Shown: positions 15,658 through 24,457 of the stretch, one piece after another
Layout: each line of letters begins with the position of its first letter
How positions within the stretch are numbered: the stretch's first letter is position 1
Translations under genes and position numbers: made by a program
The notes under the pieces: model-generated
Told to the model about the DNA's origin: nothing
The model's input: the letters and a program-made list of their open reading frames with translations, nothing else
Database searches by the model: none
From: an uncultured bacterium
Lineage (GTDB): Bacteria > Actinomycetota > Coriobacteriia > Coriobacteriales > Atopobiaceae
DNA: 64,000 nt
NCBI GenBank assembly: GCA_905214865.1
Contig: CAJMNO010000003.1
Coordinates: 62,001 to 126,000 of the forward strand
Direction of reading: 5' to 3'

Positions 15658-16728
15658 CTACCTGTTGGCCTTGAGCGTGGCGAACATCTTGGTGTTGTGC
15701 CGTTTGACGAAGCTGATGAGGCGACCCTCCTGGTAGGCCAGGCTCACGTTGCGGGTGCGGATGGGCTGCAGCATCATCGCCATCATCTTGGACTGCGGCT
15801 GCGCCACCGCCACTGCCAGCTGCGCCCGCTCGCTGCTGATCATGCGGTCGATCTCGGCCAGCTTCTGCTTCTGGTCGAGGTCGCACATTGGATTACAGAC
15901 GTTCTCTATGCATCCAATCAGACGCTCCACGTACCTGCGCTGGACCATCTCCATGCTCGCCGGGTCGCCGTCGAGGCCCCAGTGGCGGTAGAGGTCGAGC
16001 ATCCAGCTGTGCTCCTCCTCGCGCTTCTGGTACATGTTGGGGCGCCAGCGGGAGGTCTCGGACTCGCTGCGCTGGCGGATGAAGTGATAGTAGGCGGTCT
16101 GGGTGTTGCCCACGCGCTCGACGTCGCGGATGTAGTCGAGCACGAAGGGGAAGTCGTCCCAGAAGGTGGGCTTGAAGCGGATGCCCATCTCCTCGATGCG
16201 CGAGCGGAGGAACATCTTGTTCCAGGGCGTGTAGAGGAGGTTCTTGTCAAACAGCTTCCACGCGGCGGCGCGGAACTCCTGCTGCGTGGGATAGATCCGC
16301 GTGGGGCAGCCCTTGACCTCCTCGGTGTGCTCGCCCTCCGACCCGTAGTAGGTGTCGATGTAGAACGCCGCGACGGCCAGCTGCAGGTGGTCCTTCTCGC
16401 ACATCTCGTACATGTCCTGCAGCATTCGGGGCTCGGCCCAGTCATCCGCGTCGAAGAAGACCACGTACTTGCCGTGGGCGTGGTCGAGGGCGTAGTTGCG
16501 CGCCGCCGGGGCGCCGCCGTTCTGCCGGTGGAACACCGTCACCCTGATGTCGCGCTCGGCGATGGAGTCGAGTATGGACCCGGTGCGGTCCTTTGACCCG
16601 TCGTCCACCACCAGGAGCTCGAAGTCGTCGAGCGTCTGGTTCTGGATGCTGCTCACCGCGCGTGCGACGTACTTGTCGACGTTGTAGGCGGGCATGATGA
16701 CCGAAATCTTTGGCGCCTTGGGTGTCAT
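15658..16728 (-). CDS. Family 2 glycosyltransferase
   Basis: A 356-residue GT-A-fold glycosyltransferase of family 2, which transfers a sugar from a nucleotide donor onto a growing surface glycan. It opens ISVIMPAYNVDKYVARAVSS, continues with LLVVDDGSKDRTG (nucleotide binding) and has the metal-binding DADD at residues 93-96, with HGKYVVFFD just before it. The C-terminal ~100 residues are basic and lack transmembrane helices. Donor and acceptor are unknown; teichoic-acid or capsule-like polymers are typical. It sits downstream of, and on the same strand as, an LCP-like gene, which would fit wall-polymer work, but they are 177 bp apart. Confidence 0.92.
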   Translation of the reverse strand: MTPKAPKISVIMPAYNVDKYVARAVSSIQNQTLDDFELLVVDDGSKDRTGSILDSIAERDIRVTVFHRQNGGAPAARNYALDHAHGKYVVFFDADDWAEPRMLQDMYEMCEKDHLQLAVAAFYIDTYYGSEGEHTEEVKGCPTRIYPTQQEFRAAAWKLFDKNLLYTPWNKMFLRSRIEEMGIRFKPTFWDDFPFVLDYIRDVERVGNTQTAYYHFIRQRSESETSRWRPNMYQKREEEHSWMLDLYRHWGLDGDPASMEMVQRRYVERLIGCIENVCNPMCDLDQKQKLAEIDRMISSERAQLAVAVAQPQSKMMAMMLQPIRTRNVSLAYQEGRLISFVKRHNTKMFATLKANR

Positions 16729-16905
16729 CCCAGGAATTCCCCCGACCGCGTGTTCCGAACGCTTGCAGTTTGCTGCGCCAGCGGGCGCCGCGTTTCTGAA
16801 TTATCCCCCACCCCTCGCCATGCGTTGTGATGGGAAGATGAAGCATCCAGATTACAAAACCGCGTCATTGGCAGGCGAGAGGGGCCGCCCTCCCGGGTCG
16901 ACGCC

Positions 16906-17676
16906 CTACGCGTTGGCCGTGAGCAGGCCGACGTTGACACCGAGCGCGGTCGCGTCGATCGTGAACCAGGTGCCGCCCGAGCCGTTGTCGCCCTCGGAGC
17001 CGGGGGCGTCCTGCTTGGAGAGGTTGCCCACGCCGATGGACTGCAGCAGCTCGGCGGTGTCCGTGACGTCCCCCATGCTCATGTCGGTCTCGAGGGTCTT
17101 GAGGATGTCGGCCGAGCTCCCCAGTATGGCGGAGAGGCCCGAGCCCTTGAACGACGCGATCTTCTCCCATACGGCATCGGTGGCGACCACCACGTGGGAC
17201 ACCTTCACGTTGGTCGCCGTCGAGAGGGGCGCGAGGCAGCCCGCGGCGCCCTGCGAGGCGTAGCACGAGGCGAGCGTGGTGTCGCCGCCGTTGACGCTCA
17301 CCTTGGCGTCAAGCGGGATGGTGACCAGGTAGCCCTTGTGCGTCGAGGCATCCATCACCAGCAGCTGCGCCTTCTGGAGCTGCGGCGAGTCGGCGTTGAT
17401 GTCGTCCACGGTGAGCATGAGGACGTTGGTGAACACGTCGCTCGACACGGTGTAGCCGTCCGCCGCCGTGGTCTCGCTCTGCTCGCCGATTGCCGCGCTC
17501 AGGGTCTGGTTGCCCACGTGCGTGCTCGCGTTCGCGCGCTCCCACAGCCCGTGCACCAGGAGGGCCAGGCCAACCGCCACCGCCACCAGGACCGCGATGG
17601 CGATCTGCGTGCGATGCGGGTTGTACCGCGGGACGTCGGTGCGCTCGAACCTCTCCCTCTTCCTTGGTCGGTGCAT
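16906..17676 (-). CDS. Single-pass membrane protein with a divergent LCP-like outer domain
   Basis: A 256-residue protein. Residues 1-21 are basic, then comes one transmembrane helix (~22-43, IAIAVLVAVAVGLALLVHGL). The outside part, residues ~80-185, follows the layout of LytR-CpsA-Psr domains: VLMLTVDD, then QLLVMDASTHKGYLVTIPLD, then a Gly/Ala stretch and KVSHVVVATDAVWEKIASF. LCP enzymes attach glycopolymers to peptidoglycan, but the arginines that hold the lipid pyrophosphate (for example in RSDT and IPRD) are missing here, the latter replaced by IPLD. It could be a degenerate regulator or accessory protein. Assignment is by pattern only. Confidence 0.62.
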   Translation of the reverse strand: MHRPRKRERFERTDVPRYNPHRTQIAIAVLVAVAVGLALLVHGLWERANASTHVGNQTLSAAIGEQSETTAADGYTVSSDVFTNVLMLTVDDINADSPQLQKAQLLVMDASTHKGYLVTIPLDAKVSVNGGDTTLASCYASQGAAGCLAPLSTATNVKVSHVVVATDAVWEKIASFKGSGLSAILGSSADILKTLETDMSMGDVTDTAELLQSIGVGNLSKQDAPGSEGDNGSGGTWFTIDATALGVNVGLLTANA

Positions 17677-17715
17677 CTATCCCCCCTGCCGCCCCGTGGG
17701 CACGCTCCCTCCAGT

Positions 17716-18672
17716 TCAGAAGACTATACCCAGTGCGTTGGCAAGCAGCCCCACCGCGACCCCCACCGCATAGACGAACAGGGTGACCGTGACGTTCTTG
17801 CGCATGTCGGGGTTGGTGCGGAACAGCACCAGGAGCCCCATGCCGCCCGAGACGAGCAGCCCCGCGAGCATGGGGCCGGCGGCGAGGGAGCCGTCCAGGT
17901 ACAGCTCGGCGATGACCACGGACGCGCCGCAGTTGGGGATGAGGCCGATCAGCGCCGCCAGGAACGTGGCGCGCACGGGGTGGACGCCCAGGAACTCGCC
18001 GATGGCGTTCTGGCCCACCAGGGAGAACACCAGGCCAAAGGCGAGGGTCACCAGGAAGATGAAGAAGGTCACCTCCACCGTGTGGATGGCGGCGCTCCGG
18101 ACGATGCCCCAGGCGGCGTGGTGGGCGTGGGAGTGGTGATGGCCCGCCACGCCGCCGGATGAGGCCGCGGCGTCGTGCGCGGCGTCGCTCTCCCCCAGCT
18201 CGTCGTCGCAGTGGCAGTGCGCGCGGTCGCAGAGCTCGTGGATGTGGGCGTGGCCGTCGCCGGAGCGGTGCGTCAGGTGCAGCACCGCGTCCAACACCAG
18301 GCCGACCGCCATGCCCACCACGACCTTGACCCCCACGATGGAGAGGAGGCGCGAGACCGGCTCCTGGTGCGCGATGAACACGGGGATCATCTCGTCGGAG
18401 GTGGAGAGGATGACCGCGACCAGCGTCCCCACGGTCACGACGCCGCCCGCGTAGAGGGTGCCGGCCATGGCCGAGAAGCCGCACTGGGGCAAGGCGCCCA
18501 GGAGCGCCCCGACGACGGGACCGGACTTGTCGGCCTTGCGGATGATGTCCTCGGTCCTGCCCGCCATGCCGTGCTCCAGCGCCTCCATGGCGAGGTAGGT
18601 GAGGAAGAGGAAGGGCACGAGCTCGAGGGTGTCCTTGAGCGAGTCGATCAGCGCGTCGATGATGACGTCCAT
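17716..18672 (-). CDS. Putative multi-TM heavy-metal/manganese exporter with His-rich loop
   Basis: A 318-residue integral membrane protein with two homologous halves, each with a P-x-C-G/S-x-S motif: GALPQCGFSAMAGTLYAGG in the first and GLIPNCGASVVIAELYLDGS in the second. This matches the family annotated as putative manganese or 10-TM heavy-metal exporter (ArsP_2-like). The central cytoplasmic loop (~residues 140-185) is packed with His, Cys and Asp (HAHIHELCDRAHCHCDDE; HHHSHAHH), a likely metal-sensing or buffering stretch. The substrate metal is not known. It is transcribed alone from a region containing two palindromes. Confidence 0.82.
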   Translation of the reverse strand: MDVIIDALIDSLKDTLELVPFLFLTYLAMEALEHGMAGRTEDIIRKADKSGPVVGALLGALPQCGFSAMAGTLYAGGVVTVGTLVAVILSTSDEMIPVFIAHQEPVSRLLSIVGVKVVVGMAVGLVLDAVLHLTHRSGDGHAHIHELCDRAHCHCDDELGESDAAHDAAASSGGVAGHHHSHAHHAAWGIVRSAAIHTVEVTFFIFLVTLAFGLVFSLVGQNAIGEFLGVHPVRATFLAALIGLIPNCGASVVIAELYLDGSLAAGPMLAGLLVSGGMGLLVLFRTNPDMRKNVTVTLFVYAVGVAVGLLANALGIVF

Positions 18673-18701
18673 GGTTCACTTCGCTTTCTTATCCAATATA
18701 T

Positions 18702-18713
18702 GAGCATATGCTC
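18702..18713. promoter_or_regulatory. Perfect 12-bp palindrome before the metal exporter
   Basis: GAGCATATGCTC lies 30 bp upstream of the exporter start codon in an AT-rich stretch. The position suits an operator for a dimeric metal-responsive repressor. The regulator is unknown. Confidence 0.45.
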
Positions 18714-18791
18714 CCATGTACCTATGAGCTTACGTTTACGCAGGTAGAGTGCCTTATTTGACGGCTTTTGAGGGTATTCTAATTCCCGATG

Positions 18792-18809
18792 TTGTGCATG
18801 TTTGCACAA
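18792..18809. promoter_or_regulatory. Inverted repeat TTGTGCA-N4-TGCACAA
   Basis: Perfect 7-bp arms with a 4-base spacer, 120-137 bp upstream of the exporter gene. The rest of the 335-bp gap 18673-19007 shows no gene. Confidence 0.4.
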
Positions 18810-19007
18810 AACAGACACATATTGGGTGAGAGGTGGGCGAACCGCGGCAGGGACGCCAGCCACCGGGCGGGAGAGGGGCGGGTGGCGCCGGCTCGGTGAC
18901 GTCGCCACGCCGGCGCACGAGGAGCTGGCCGGCTGCCACGCCCGCGAGCGCGACGGCGAAGCCCCCCCAACGGGAGCGGCACGAGGGGCGTGGGCGGTCC
19001 CTCTCCC

Positions 19008-19871
19008 CTAGTCCCAGGGGACGAGCGCGCCCTGCGGGTAGATGACCGACTCAAACGTGAGCCCGCGCGCCGGCGCGGTGGGACCGGCTGCCCTGCGGTC
19101 GCGCGCCTCCAGCGCCGACGAGACCCACGCGGGGTCGCGGTGGCCGCGGCCGACCTCCACGAGGGTCCCCGTTATGGCCCTGACCATGTTGTGCAGGAAG
19201 GCGTTGCCTTCCACGTCCACCGCCACCAGGTCCTCGCCCGCCTCGATGACGCGCGAGACCTCCACGCGCGAGAGGAACCGCGAGGTCGACCTGCCGTCCT
19301 GGCGCAGGAGCTGCGCCGAGCTGGCCTTGCAGAAGCTCGCGAAGTCATGCTCGCCCAGCAGCGGGCGGGCCGCCCGGTTCATGGCGTCCACGTCGAGCGC
19401 CGACGAGCGCAGCCACCAGGCGTGGTCCCAGGCCATCACGGGCCGGGCGGGGCCGCAGGCGATGCGGTAGCGGTAGGAGCGCGCGGTGGCGTCAAAGCGG
19501 GCGGAGAAGCCCGGGGCCGCCCGGTAGAGGCCCCTCACCGAGATGTCATCGGGGGTGAGGGCGACCAGCGACGACCACAGGCGCCGCCCCGCCAGCCCGT
19601 CCTCGCCCGGGGCGAGGGGGACGCTCACGTACTGGGCCAGGGCGCTCACGCCGGCGTCGGTCCTGCCGGCACAGGCAAGCTCCACGGGACGGCGGAGCGC
19701 GGTCTGGAGCGCGTGGCGCAGCTCACCGGCGACCGTGCGCTGGCCGGGCTGCTCCGCAAAGCCGCTGAACCCCTCGCCCCGGTAGCCCACGCAGACGACG
19801 AGCGTCCCCGGTCCCATGGCCTCGCACCCCTGGCCCTCGCACATCTCGCCCATCCCCTCTCGCCCAAGCAT
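19008..19871 (-). CDS. truA: tRNA pseudouridine(38-40) synthase TruA
   Basis: Isomerises uridines 38-40 in the anticodon arm of tRNAs. The 287-residue protein contains VCVGYRGEGFSGFAEQPGQR, the catalytic-Asp motif CAGRTDAGVSALAQ, and YRYRIACGPARP, all in TruA order. The start is uncertain: the ATG at 19871 has a weak AGGA, while the ATG at 19817 would begin MGPGTLVVCVGYRG, nearer to other family members. It is the last gene of the large minus-strand cluster, 18 bp after ecfT, the same order as in Bacillus subtilis. Confidence 0.94.
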   Translation of the reverse strand: MLGREGMGEMCEGQGCEAMGPGTLVVCVGYRGEGFSGFAEQPGQRTVAGELRHALQTALRRPVELACAGRTDAGVSALAQYVSVPLAPGEDGLAGRRLWSSLVALTPDDISVRGLYRAAPGFSARFDATARSYRYRIACGPARPVMAWDHAWWLRSSALDVDAMNRAARPLLGEHDFASFCKASSAQLLRQDGRSTSRFLSRVEVSRVIEAGEDLVAVDVEGNAFLHNMVRAITGTLVEVGRGHRDPAWVSSALEARDRRAAGPTAPARGLTFESVIYPQGALVPWD

Positions 19872-19889
19872 CCGGAAAATCCTACCCGC

Positions 19890-20672
19890 CTATGCCAGCC
19901 ACAGGCAAGCCGCCATCGTCAGCGCCGCGACCGCGACCAGGCCGCGGGACCCCGCCCCCCAGCGGACGCGCTCCGGCGCCCTCCCGGAGTAGCAGCGGTC
20001 TCGCATGGCGCCGGCAAGGTCGTCCGAGCGCTGGAACAGCGCGACGGTCAGCGGAATCACCACCGAGGCGTACCTCCCCAGCCTTTTAAGGGGACCGCCC
20101 TGGTCAAACCGCACGCCACGGGCGCGCTGGGCAAGCACGATGCGATCGAACTCCCCCACGGTCTCTGGGATCAGGCGCAGCGCGAGCGAGACGACCATCG
20201 CCACGTCGCCCACGGGCACCCCCGCCGCCCCGAGCGGGGCGAGCAGACGCACCAGGCCGCCCGCGAGCTGCGGCGCCGTAGTGGTCGAGGACACCAGGCA
20301 GACCAGCCCCACCAGCAGCACGATCCTCGCGACGGCGAGCGCCCCGCGCACGGCGCCCGCGGTGGACACGCCCAGCGCCCCCACGAGGGCGACGTCGCCG
20401 GAGCCGTCCGCCACGAACGCGTTGGCCAGCAGCGCAAAGGCGAGCACGACGGCAGTCGGCGCAATCGCCCTCGCCACCGTGCGGGGACTCACGTGACAGG
20501 TGACGACGCCCACGACGAGCTCCGCCGCAACCAGGGCGAGCCCCAGGGGGCCACGCGAGCCAAACGTCGCTACGGTGAGGAGGAGAAGGGCCAGCGCCTT
20601 AGCCCCCGGCTCAACCCCATGCAGCCAGGTCCTCCGCTGCAGGTAGGTCCCTATGGCGAGCGTCCTACCCAT
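19890..20672 (-). CDS. ecfT: Energy-coupling factor transporter transmembrane protein EcfT
   Basis: The membrane scaffold of an ECF vitamin/metal transporter, passing ATPase motion to a separate substrate-binding S component. The 260-residue protein has about five hydrophobic segments and the two short coupling motifs near the C-terminal half, AQRARGVRF and a variant second motif AMRDRCYSG. ATG 20672 overlaps the end of the ATPase gene by 8 bp, implying translational coupling; a longer upstream frame is just a shadow of that gene. No S component is seen nearby, so this is a shared (group II) module. Confidence 0.93.
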   Translation of the reverse strand: MGRTLAIGTYLQRRTWLHGVEPGAKALALLLLTVATFGSRGPLGLALVAAELVVGVVTCHVSPRTVARAIAPTAVVLAFALLANAFVADGSGDVALVGALGVSTAGAVRGALAVARIVLLVGLVCLVSSTTTAPQLAGGLVRLLAPLGAAGVPVGDVAMVVSLALRLIPETVGEFDRIVLAQRARGVRFDQGGPLKRLGRYASVVIPLTVALFQRSDDLAGAMRDRCYSGRAPERVRWGAGSRGLVAVAALTMAACLWLA

Positions 20673-22275
20673 GGAGGGCCTCCCACAGCCTCGCCTCGAA
20701 GGGAGGCTCCAGGCCGGCGTGCCCGTACGTCGCGGGGTCGAGGAGCCCGCGCGCGGGACCGGACCACGCGACGGCGCCACCCTGGAGCAGGCAAGCGTCC
20801 GTCGCCACGGGGAGCCACTCCCCCACGTCGTGCGTCACCACGAGGACCGCGGCGCCCCGCCCCGCAAGCCTGCGCACGAGGTTGCGCATCCGGCTGCGCG
20901 ACGGGCCATCGAGGCCGGCGGTGGGCTCGTCGAACACGAAGGCCGCCTGGCCCATGGCGACGACGCCCGCGAGCGCGACGCGACGCCTCTCTCCCCCCGA
21001 GAGCGAGAGGGGCGCGCGGTCCCACAGCTCGGGACCAACGCCCAGCAGCCCCAGGGCATCCCGGGCCTTGGCGAGCGCCTGCTCCCGCGACTGGCCCCGG
21101 TTGAGCGGACCAAAGGCAACGTCCTCCAACGCAGTGGCGCAGAACAGCTGGTTCTCTGGCCTCTGGAACGCCAGGCCGACGTCGCCTGCCCGCACGGGGG
21201 AGCCGTCGAGGGAGACGACGCCCGAGTCCGGCGCAACCAGACCCGCTGCCGCCAGGGCGAGCGTGCTCTTTCCCGATCCCGAGGGACCGACCACCAGGCA
21301 CACCCGCCCCAGCTCCACGCGAAGGGTCGCGCCAGCAAGCGCGGGCTCCCCCGCCTCGTACGAGACCGTGACCCCGTCCAGGCGGAGGCCGCGCGCACCC
21401 CCACTTGCGGCCTTGGGCTCGCCCTGCACCCGCAGGCAGGCATCAGACAGCTTGCGCCCCAAGCCGCGCTCCGAGGCCATCAGAGCCAGTTTTCCGGCAC
21501 TCGGGGGCCAGGGGGCGCCCTCGCCAAGGGACGGCCATCCCAGCGCCCCCAGGGCCCTCAGGCGTCCTCCCTGGAGCCCGGAGAGACGCACGGCCCCCTC
21601 GCTCGTCGCAAGTTCCCTCGGGGTCCCCTCCCAGCAGACCCTCCCGGCGCTCAGGGCCACCACCCTGTCTGCCGAGAGCACGTCCTCCTCCAGGTGCGTG
21701 ATGTCGAGCACGCCCACTCCATGGGAGAGAAGCGCCCGCACGATGTCGCGGACCTCTCCCCTTGCCCCTGGGTCAAGCTGCGACAGCGCCTCGTCCAGGA
21801 CGAGGTACGACGGGCGCATGGCAAGCACCCCTGCGAGGGCGACGCGCTGCGCCTCGCCTCCAGAGAGGCTCGACGTGGACCTTTCCGCCAGATGCGCGAT
21901 GCCGCACTCCGCCAGGGCGGACCTCACCGCCCCCTCGACGCGCTCACTCGCCCACCCCAGGTTCCTCGGGCCAAACGCGACCTCGTCCCACACGACGGAG
22001 CTCACGAGCTGCGAGAGGGGGTCCTGCCTCACCCGCCCCACAAGGCAAGCGAGGTCGGCACGAGAGAGGTCCGCGTCCCCATCCACGACGACGCCTCCGG
22101 AATCGGGCGGCAACGCACCGTTGCACACCCTCGCGAGCGTCGACTTCCCCGAGCCGTTGGCACCCACCAGCGCCACGTGCTCCCCGGGAGAGACGTGCAG
22201 GCATACGCAATCGATCACCCGTTGGGCATGCCCCCCGAGCGCCGGCGACGCGCAGATGTCCCTCAGCTCCAGCAT
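20665..22275 (-). CDS. Fused two-domain ECF transporter ATPase (EcfA-EcfA')
   Basis: A 536-residue protein holding two ABC ATPase domains that many bacteria encode as separate EcfA1 and EcfA2. Domain 1 (~1-235) has Walker A GANGSGKST, Q-loop RQDPLSQL, signature SLSGGEAQRVALA and Walker B LVLDEALSQLD. Domain 2 (~290-536) has GPSGSGKST, FQRPENQLF, SLSGGERRRVALAG and FVFDEPTAGLD. Both sites look intact. With EcfT it would power uptake of vitamins or metals chosen by S components encoded elsewhere. It lies 87 bp downstream of rplQ, with a hairpin terminator between. Confidence 0.94.
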   Translation of the reverse strand: MLELRDICASPALGGHAQRVIDCVCLHVSPGEHVALVGANGSGKSTLARVCNGALPPDSGGVVVDGDADLSRADLACLVGRVRQDPLSQLVSSVVWDEVAFGPRNLGWASERVEGAVRSALAECGIAHLAERSTSSLSGGEAQRVALAGVLAMRPSYLVLDEALSQLDPGARGEVRDIVRALLSHGVGVLDITHLEEDVLSADRVVALSAGRVCWEGTPRELATSEGAVRLSGLQGGRLRALGALGWPSLGEGAPWPPSAGKLALMASERGLGRKLSDACLRVQGEPKAASGGARGLRLDGVTVSYEAGEPALAGATLRVELGRVCLVVGPSGSGKSTLALAAAGLVAPDSGVVSLDGSPVRAGDVGLAFQRPENQLFCATALEDVAFGPLNRGQSREQALAKARDALGLLGVGPELWDRAPLSLSGGERRRVALAGVVAMGQAAFVFDEPTAGLDGPSRSRMRNLVRRLAGRGAAVLVVTHDVGEWLPVATDACLLQGGAVAWSGPARGLLDPATYGHAGLEPPFEARLWEALHG

Positions 22276-22301
22276 GCCCCACCTTCCAGCGGCACCCCAT
22301 A

Positions 22302-22338
22302 CAAAGCGAGGGAGACCCGCATGCGCAGGCCTCCCTCG
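22302..22338 (-). terminator. Hairpin terminator after rplQ
   Basis: On the minus strand CGAGGGAGGCC...GGTCTCCCTCG (22338 to 22307) forms a stem followed by CTTTGT. The T-run is weak, so read-through to the ECF genes is possible. Confidence 0.6.
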
Positions 22339-22362
22339 AGCGTCTCACGTTGTGAGAGAAGG

Positions 22363-22848
22363 CTACTCGGCCTTCTCCTCGGCCTCGGCAGGCTCCTCGG
22401 CCTGCTCGGGCTCCGCGGCCTCCTCGCTGACCTTGACGGGCTCCACCTTGGTGACAGGGGAGACCTTCTTGGCCTTGGACTGGACCGGCTCGGTCACGAG
22501 CTCGATGATGACGACCTCGGAGGCGTCACCCTTGCGGGGGCCAAGCTTCATGATGCGGGTGTAGCCACCGTTGCGGTCGGCCCACATGCCCTGAGCGGCC
22601 TTCTCGAAGACCTCGCGCACGACCTCCTTGTCGCCAACCTTGGCGATGGCAAGACGACGGGAGTGGATGTCGCCCCTCTTGGCCCAGGTGATGACCTTGT
22701 CGACGTCAGGACGAATGGCCTTGGCGCGTGCATCGAGGGTCTTGATGCGGTCGTTGGCAAGCAGGGCGCACACAAGGCTCTTCTTCATGGCCTTGGTGTG
22801 GGCGGCGTCGGTGCCGAGCTTCATGCCCCTCTTCTTGTTGTGTCTCAT
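22363..22848 (-). CDS. rplQ: 50S ribosomal protein L17 with acidic tail
   Basis: L17 lies near the exit-tunnel side of the large subunit. The first ~118 residues are typical (MRHNKKRGMKLGTDAAHTKAM, LLANDRIKTLDARAK, GGYTRIMKLGPRKGDASEV). An extra ~40 residues rich in Glu, Ala, Pro and Val follow (161 in total against the usual 115-130), probably disordered. It is the last gene of the infA-rpmJ-rpsM-rpsK-rpsD-rpoA-rplQ unit. Confidence 0.98.
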   Translation of the reverse strand: MRHNKKRGMKLGTDAAHTKAMKKSLVCALLANDRIKTLDARAKAIRPDVDKVITWAKRGDIHSRRLAIAKVGDKEVVREVFEKAAQGMWADRNGGYTRIMKLGPRKGDASEVVIIELVTEPVQSKAKKVSPVTKVEPVKVSEEAAEPEQAEEPAEAEEKAE

Positions 22849-22881
22849 GGTCTTGAAACTCCTCTAAAGAAATGCGTTTGT

Positions 22882-23823
22882 CTAGTCCTTGAGGCTCAGG
22901 CCCATGGTCTCGAGCTTGTCCTTGACTTCCTCGATGGACTTGACGCCAAAGTTGCGGATGTTGAGCAGGTCGTTCTCGGAGAACTCCACGAGCTGCCTCA
23001 CGCTGTGAATGCCAGCGCGCTTGAGGCAGTTGTAGGAGCGGACGGAGAGGTCCAGGTCCTCGATCTGCTTGTCAAGCTCGGTGTTCTCCTCCTCCTCGCC
23101 GTTGGCGAAGATGGAGACGTCCTCGGCGGGCTCCTCCTCGTCGGCCAGGCCCATGAAGGCGCTCATGTGCTGGTTGACGATGTTGGCAGCCTCGACCACG
23201 GCGTCGCGGGGCGAGATGGAACCGTCGGTCTCGACCTCGAGCACCAGGCGGTCGTAGTTGGTGTGCTGACCAACGCGGCAGGGCTCGACGGCCTTGGCGC
23301 AGCGCTTGACCGGGGAGTACAGCGAGTCCACGTGGATGAGGCCGATGGGGTCGCCCTCGCGCTCGTTGTCGTCACCCGAGACGTAGCCGCGCCCGGTGCC
23401 GATGCGCATCTGCATGGAGAGGTGAGCGCCGTCACCAAGGGTGCAGATGACCTGATCCTTGTTGATGAGCTCGAACTCCGCGGGGACCTTGAAGTCGCCG
23501 CCGGTCACCGTGCAGGGACCGTCGATGGAGATGGAGGCCGTGGCCTCGTCGCCCGTACCCATGGAGCGGAACACCAGGCCCTTGACGTTGAGGACGATGT
23601 CAACGACATCCTCGTACACGCCGGGAACCGTGGTGAACTCGTGCTGGACGCCATCGATCTGGATAGCCTCGACGGCAGCGCCCTCGAGCGAGGACAGCAG
23701 CACGCGCCTGAGGGAGTTGCCGAGGGTGTCGCCATAGCCACGCTCGAGCGGCTCCGCGGAGATGCGGGCGACGTTCTCGGAGACTTCCTCCACAGTAACC
23801 TGCGGCCGGATGAATTCTGCCAT
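22882..23823 (-). CDS. rpoA: DNA-directed RNA polymerase subunit alpha
   Basis: The alpha subunit dimerises to start core polymerase assembly and contacts UP elements and activators through its C-terminal domain. At 313 residues it is of usual length. The N-terminal domain shows LERGYGDTLGNSLRRVLLSSL; an acidic linker (EEEPAEDVSIFANGEEEEN) leads to the helix-hairpin-helix C-terminal domain (DLDLSVRSYNCLKRAGI, LLNIRNFGVKSIEEVKDKL). It starts 22 bp after rpsD. Confidence 0.99.
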   Translation of the reverse strand: MAEFIRPQVTVEEVSENVARISAEPLERGYGDTLGNSLRRVLLSSLEGAAVEAIQIDGVQHEFTTVPGVYEDVVDIVLNVKGLVFRSMGTGDEATASISIDGPCTVTGGDFKVPAEFELINKDQVICTLGDGAHLSMQMRIGTGRGYVSGDDNEREGDPIGLIHVDSLYSPVKRCAKAVEPCRVGQHTNYDRLVLEVETDGSISPRDAVVEAANIVNQHMSAFMGLADEEEPAEDVSIFANGEEEENTELDKQIEDLDLSVRSYNCLKRAGIHSVRQLVEFSENDLLNIRNFGVKSIEEVKDKLETMGLSLKD

Positions 23824-23845
23824 GAAAACCTCCTACCGTCCTTAC

Positions 23846-24439
23846 TTACTTGGAGTAGAGCTCGACGATGAGCTGGGGGTCGAGGTCAAGATCGATCTGA
23901 TCGCGAACGGGGAGCTGCAGGACGGTGCCCTTGAGCTTCTCCACGTCGACCTCAAGCCAAGCGGGGACGGCCATGTGCTCGGAGGAGACCAGGGCCTCCT
24001 TGATGGGGAGAAGGTCCTTGGCCTTATTGGCCACGGCCACGACGTCCCCAGCCTTCACCTGGTAGGAGGGAATGTCCACGCGCCTGCCGTTGACGGTGAT
24101 GTGGCCGTGGCAGACGGTCTGACGGGCCTCCTTGCGGGTACGGGCAAAGCCGAGACGGAAGACGACGTTGTCAAGACGGCGCTCGAGGATGGAGAGCAGG
24201 TTGTCACCCGTGATGCCCTCCTCCTTGATGGCCTTCTCGTAGTAGCTGCGGAACTGCTTCTCCAGGACGCCATAGATGAACTTGGCCTTCTGCTTCTCCT
24301 GGAGCTGCGTGCCGTACTCGCTCTTCTGGCGACGCGTGCGCTTGGGCTGCCTGTTGGACTTCTTGTTGATGCCCATGACAATCGGGTCGATGTCAAGCTG
24401 GCGGCACCTCTTGAGGACAGGGGTCCTATCAATTGCCAT
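23846..24439 (-). CDS. rpsD: 30S ribosomal protein S4
   Basis: A primary 16S rRNA binder that nucleates 30S assembly and in many bacteria represses its own operon. 197 residues with the S4 RNA-binding domain at ~91-155 (RRLDNVVFRLGFARTRKEAR, VNGRRVDIPSYQVKAGD). The N-terminus MAIDRTPVLKRCRQLDIDP lacks the zinc-binding Cys pattern seen in some S4 paralogues; a single Cys remains. It begins 18 bp after rpsK. Confidence 0.98.
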   Translation of the reverse strand: MAIDRTPVLKRCRQLDIDPIVMGINKKSNRQPKRTRRQKSEYGTQLQEKQKAKFIYGVLEKQFRSYYEKAIKEEGITGDNLLSILERRLDNVVFRLGFARTRKEARQTVCHGHITVNGRRVDIPSYQVKAGDVVAVANKAKDLLPIKEALVSSEHMAVPAWLEVDVEKLKGTVLQLPVRDQIDLDLDPQLIVELYSK

Positions 24440-24457
24440 TGCTACTGTCCTTCCTTA

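Noticed and set aside
20653..23871. A 1072-codon plus-strand open frame across the ECF ATPase, rplQ and rpoA
   Set aside because: It crosses three recognisable minus-strand genes and has shadow composition.
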